5,233 bases of DNA from Paracoccaceae bacterium (GTDB lineage: Bacteria > Pseudomonadota > Alphaproteobacteria > Rhodobacterales > Rhodobacteraceae). The position numbers and the translations under genes were made by a program. Below are positions 4,330-5,233 of the stretch, piece after piece. The notes beneath the pieces are model-generated. The model did not search any database and had not been told where the DNA came from. It saw only the letters and a program-made list of their open reading frames with translations. Positions within the stretch are counted from its first letter, which is position 1. Every line of letters starts with the position of its first letter. The stretch is from assembly GCA_012036325.1 (NCBI GenBank), contig JAAUPC010000268.1:1-5233 (forward strand). The letters are read 5' to 3'.

Positions 4330-5233
4330 ATGCGCTGGGCGCTGGTGGGGGCAAGCACGATTGCGGCGGAGCACATGATTGGCGCCTTGCGGGGGGCGGG
4401 TCAGGTGGTCGGGGTCGTGCAAAGTGCCACCACCCGCCGTGCCGAGGACTTTGCCCACGCGCATGGGATTGCTGCTGCTGAGACCAGTCTTGACGCGGCT
4501 CTGGCGGATGCGGGCATTGGGGCAGTCTACATCTCATCCACCAACGAAAAGCACCATGCGCAGGCCATGGCGGCGATTGCGGCAGGCAAGCATGTCTTGT
4601 GCGAAAAGCCCCTTTCCATGACCGTTGCCGAGGCGGATGCGATGGTCACGGCGGCCAAGGCCAAGGGCGTGGTCTTTGCCACCAACCACCACTTGCGCTG
4701 CTCGGGTAGCCACCGGGCCGTGCGCGCGCTGGTGGCGGAGGGGCGGATCGGGCGGGTGCTGTCCTTGCGGATGTTCCATGCGGTGCACCTGCCCGGCCAT
4801 CTGCAAGGCTGGCGGATCGACAGCCCGGATGCGGGCGGCGGCGTGATCCCCGACATTACCGTGCACGACGCCGATGTGGCGCGGTTCATCCTGGGCGAGG
4901 ACCCTGTGTCGGTCGTGGCCGAGATGACCGCCAGCGGCCTGGGGCGCGGGGTGGAGGATTCCGTGATGTCGGTCTGGACCATGCCTTCGGGGGCGATGGT
5001 CATGGCGCATGAAAGCTTTACCCACCCTTTCGCAGGGTCAGGGCTTGAGGTGCATGGCACCGAAGGGTCGATCTTCGCGGCTGGCGTGATGACGCAACAG
5101 CCGGTGGGTGAGGTGGTGCTGGTCACCGCCCGGGGGCGTGAGGTCATCCCCTACCCCGACCCACAATCTTTATGCGCAGGCGGTGGCGGATTTTCTGGCC
5201 GCGGTCGCAGGGACGGGCCGGGTGGCGGCGGAT
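4330..5233 (+). CDS. Gfo/Idh/MocA oxidoreductase, 1,5-anhydro-D-fructose reductase-like; partial, frame break near 5161
   Basis: This is a cytoplasmic NAD(P)H-dependent sugar oxidoreductase. The closest family I recognise is 1,5-anhydro-D-fructose reductase of Sinorhizobium, which reduces 1,5-anhydro-D-fructose to 1,5-anhydro-D-mannitol. The N-terminal Rossmann fold has VGASTIA at residues 6-12, the AFR form of the dinucleotide loop. The Gfo/Idh/MocA signature CEKPLSMT contains Lys93. NHHLR (119-123), HLPGHLQGWR (153-162) and GGGVIPDITVHDAD (169-182) follow, with Asp175 and His179 at the AFR catalytic positions, then EVHGTEGS (240-247) and VMTQQPVG. After Asp277 the frame departs from the family. 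From 5162 the next frame reads HNLYAQAVADFLAAVAGTGR, the expected continuation to the window end, so one extra C (or two missing bases) lies near 5158-5163. The gene is cut off by the window, and about 30-35 residues are missing compared with the roughly 333-residue family. GGGGA at 4322-4325 is only 3-4 nt before the ATG. Gly codons are often GGG here, unlike the genes upstream. Another sugar substrate is possible. Confidence 0.9.
   Translation, partial: MRWALVGASTIAAEHMIGALRGAGQVVGVVQSATTRRAEDFAHAHGIAAAETSLDAALADAGIGAVYISSTNEKHHAQAMAAIAAGKHVLCEKPLSMTVAEADAMVTAAKAKGVVFATNHHLRCSGSHRAVRALVAEGRIGRVLSLRMFHAVHLPGHLQGWRIDSPDAGGGVIPDITVHDADVARFILGEDPVSVVAEMTASGLGRGVEDSVMSVWTMPSGAMVMAHESFTHPFAGSGLEVHGTEGSIFAAGVMTQQPVGEVVLVTARGREVIPYPDPQSLCAGGGGFSGRGRRDGPGGGG

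Noticed and set aside
4534..5147. Long minus-strand open frames opposite the oxidoreductase gene
   Set aside because: They are Arg/Pro/His-rich shadows of a GC-rich coding strand and show no protein family motif.
1..5233. New defence system, CRISPR array or biosynthetic cluster
   Set aside because: All genes belong to recognised regulator, redox or beta-lactamase families. There is no repeat array and no nuclease, toxin or synthase motif.

Overview
The window looks like GC-rich alphaproteobacterial chromosome or plasmid DNA. Rhodobacterales or a nearby group is my best guess. The grounds are G/C-ending codons, AGGAG/GGAGG ribosome sites, and a gene set typical of alphaproteobacteria: a carbenicillinase-like class A beta-lactamase beside an AmpR-like regulator, an Atu4866-family small protein, and a 1,5-anhydro-D-fructose reductase-like oxidoreductase. 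The organism call is inference, because no rRNA or other marker gene is present.

Layout. (1) 1-1707: a LysR regulator of the AmpR/GcvA type on the minus strand faces away from a class A beta-lactamase on the plus strand. They share a control region of about 190 bp. This is the classic ampR-bla divergent arrangement, but the regulator keeps only its DNA-binding half and about half of its effector domain. From about position 129 down to 1, its sequence changes to something unrelated. (2) 1708-1803: a short convergent spacer with a perfect GC-rich hairpin. (3) 1804-3835: a CrgA-type LysR regulator on the minus strand is divergent from a two-gene plus-strand unit. That unit is a short-chain dehydrogenase followed 8 nt later by an Atu4866-family small protein. 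(4) 3836-4329: about 490 bp of apparently non-coding DNA with two hairpins. It ends in a sigma70-like promoter carrying two operator-like inverted repeats. (5) 4330-5233: a Gfo/Idh/MocA oxidoreductase closely resembling 1,5-anhydro-D-fructose reductase, cut by the window end.

How the parts work together. Each of the first two modules pairs a LysR regulator with a divergent target gene. The third has repeated TTGGA-N4-TCCA sites suggesting control by a LacI-type sugar repressor encoded elsewhere. The modules look functionally independent: beta-lactam resistance, an NADPH-linked redox unit and sugar catabolism.

The most striking overall feature is damage. The CrgA-type regulator, the Atu4866 gene and the oxidoreductase each carry a clean reading-frame break, with homology resuming at once in another frame. 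The AmpR-like gene loses its C-terminal part. Only the beta-lactamase and the dehydrogenase look fully intact. Either this assembly has uncorrected small indels, or the locus is decaying around a retained resistance gene. I found no convincing new multi-gene system, no CRISPR array, no tRNA or rRNA, and no insertion sequence.
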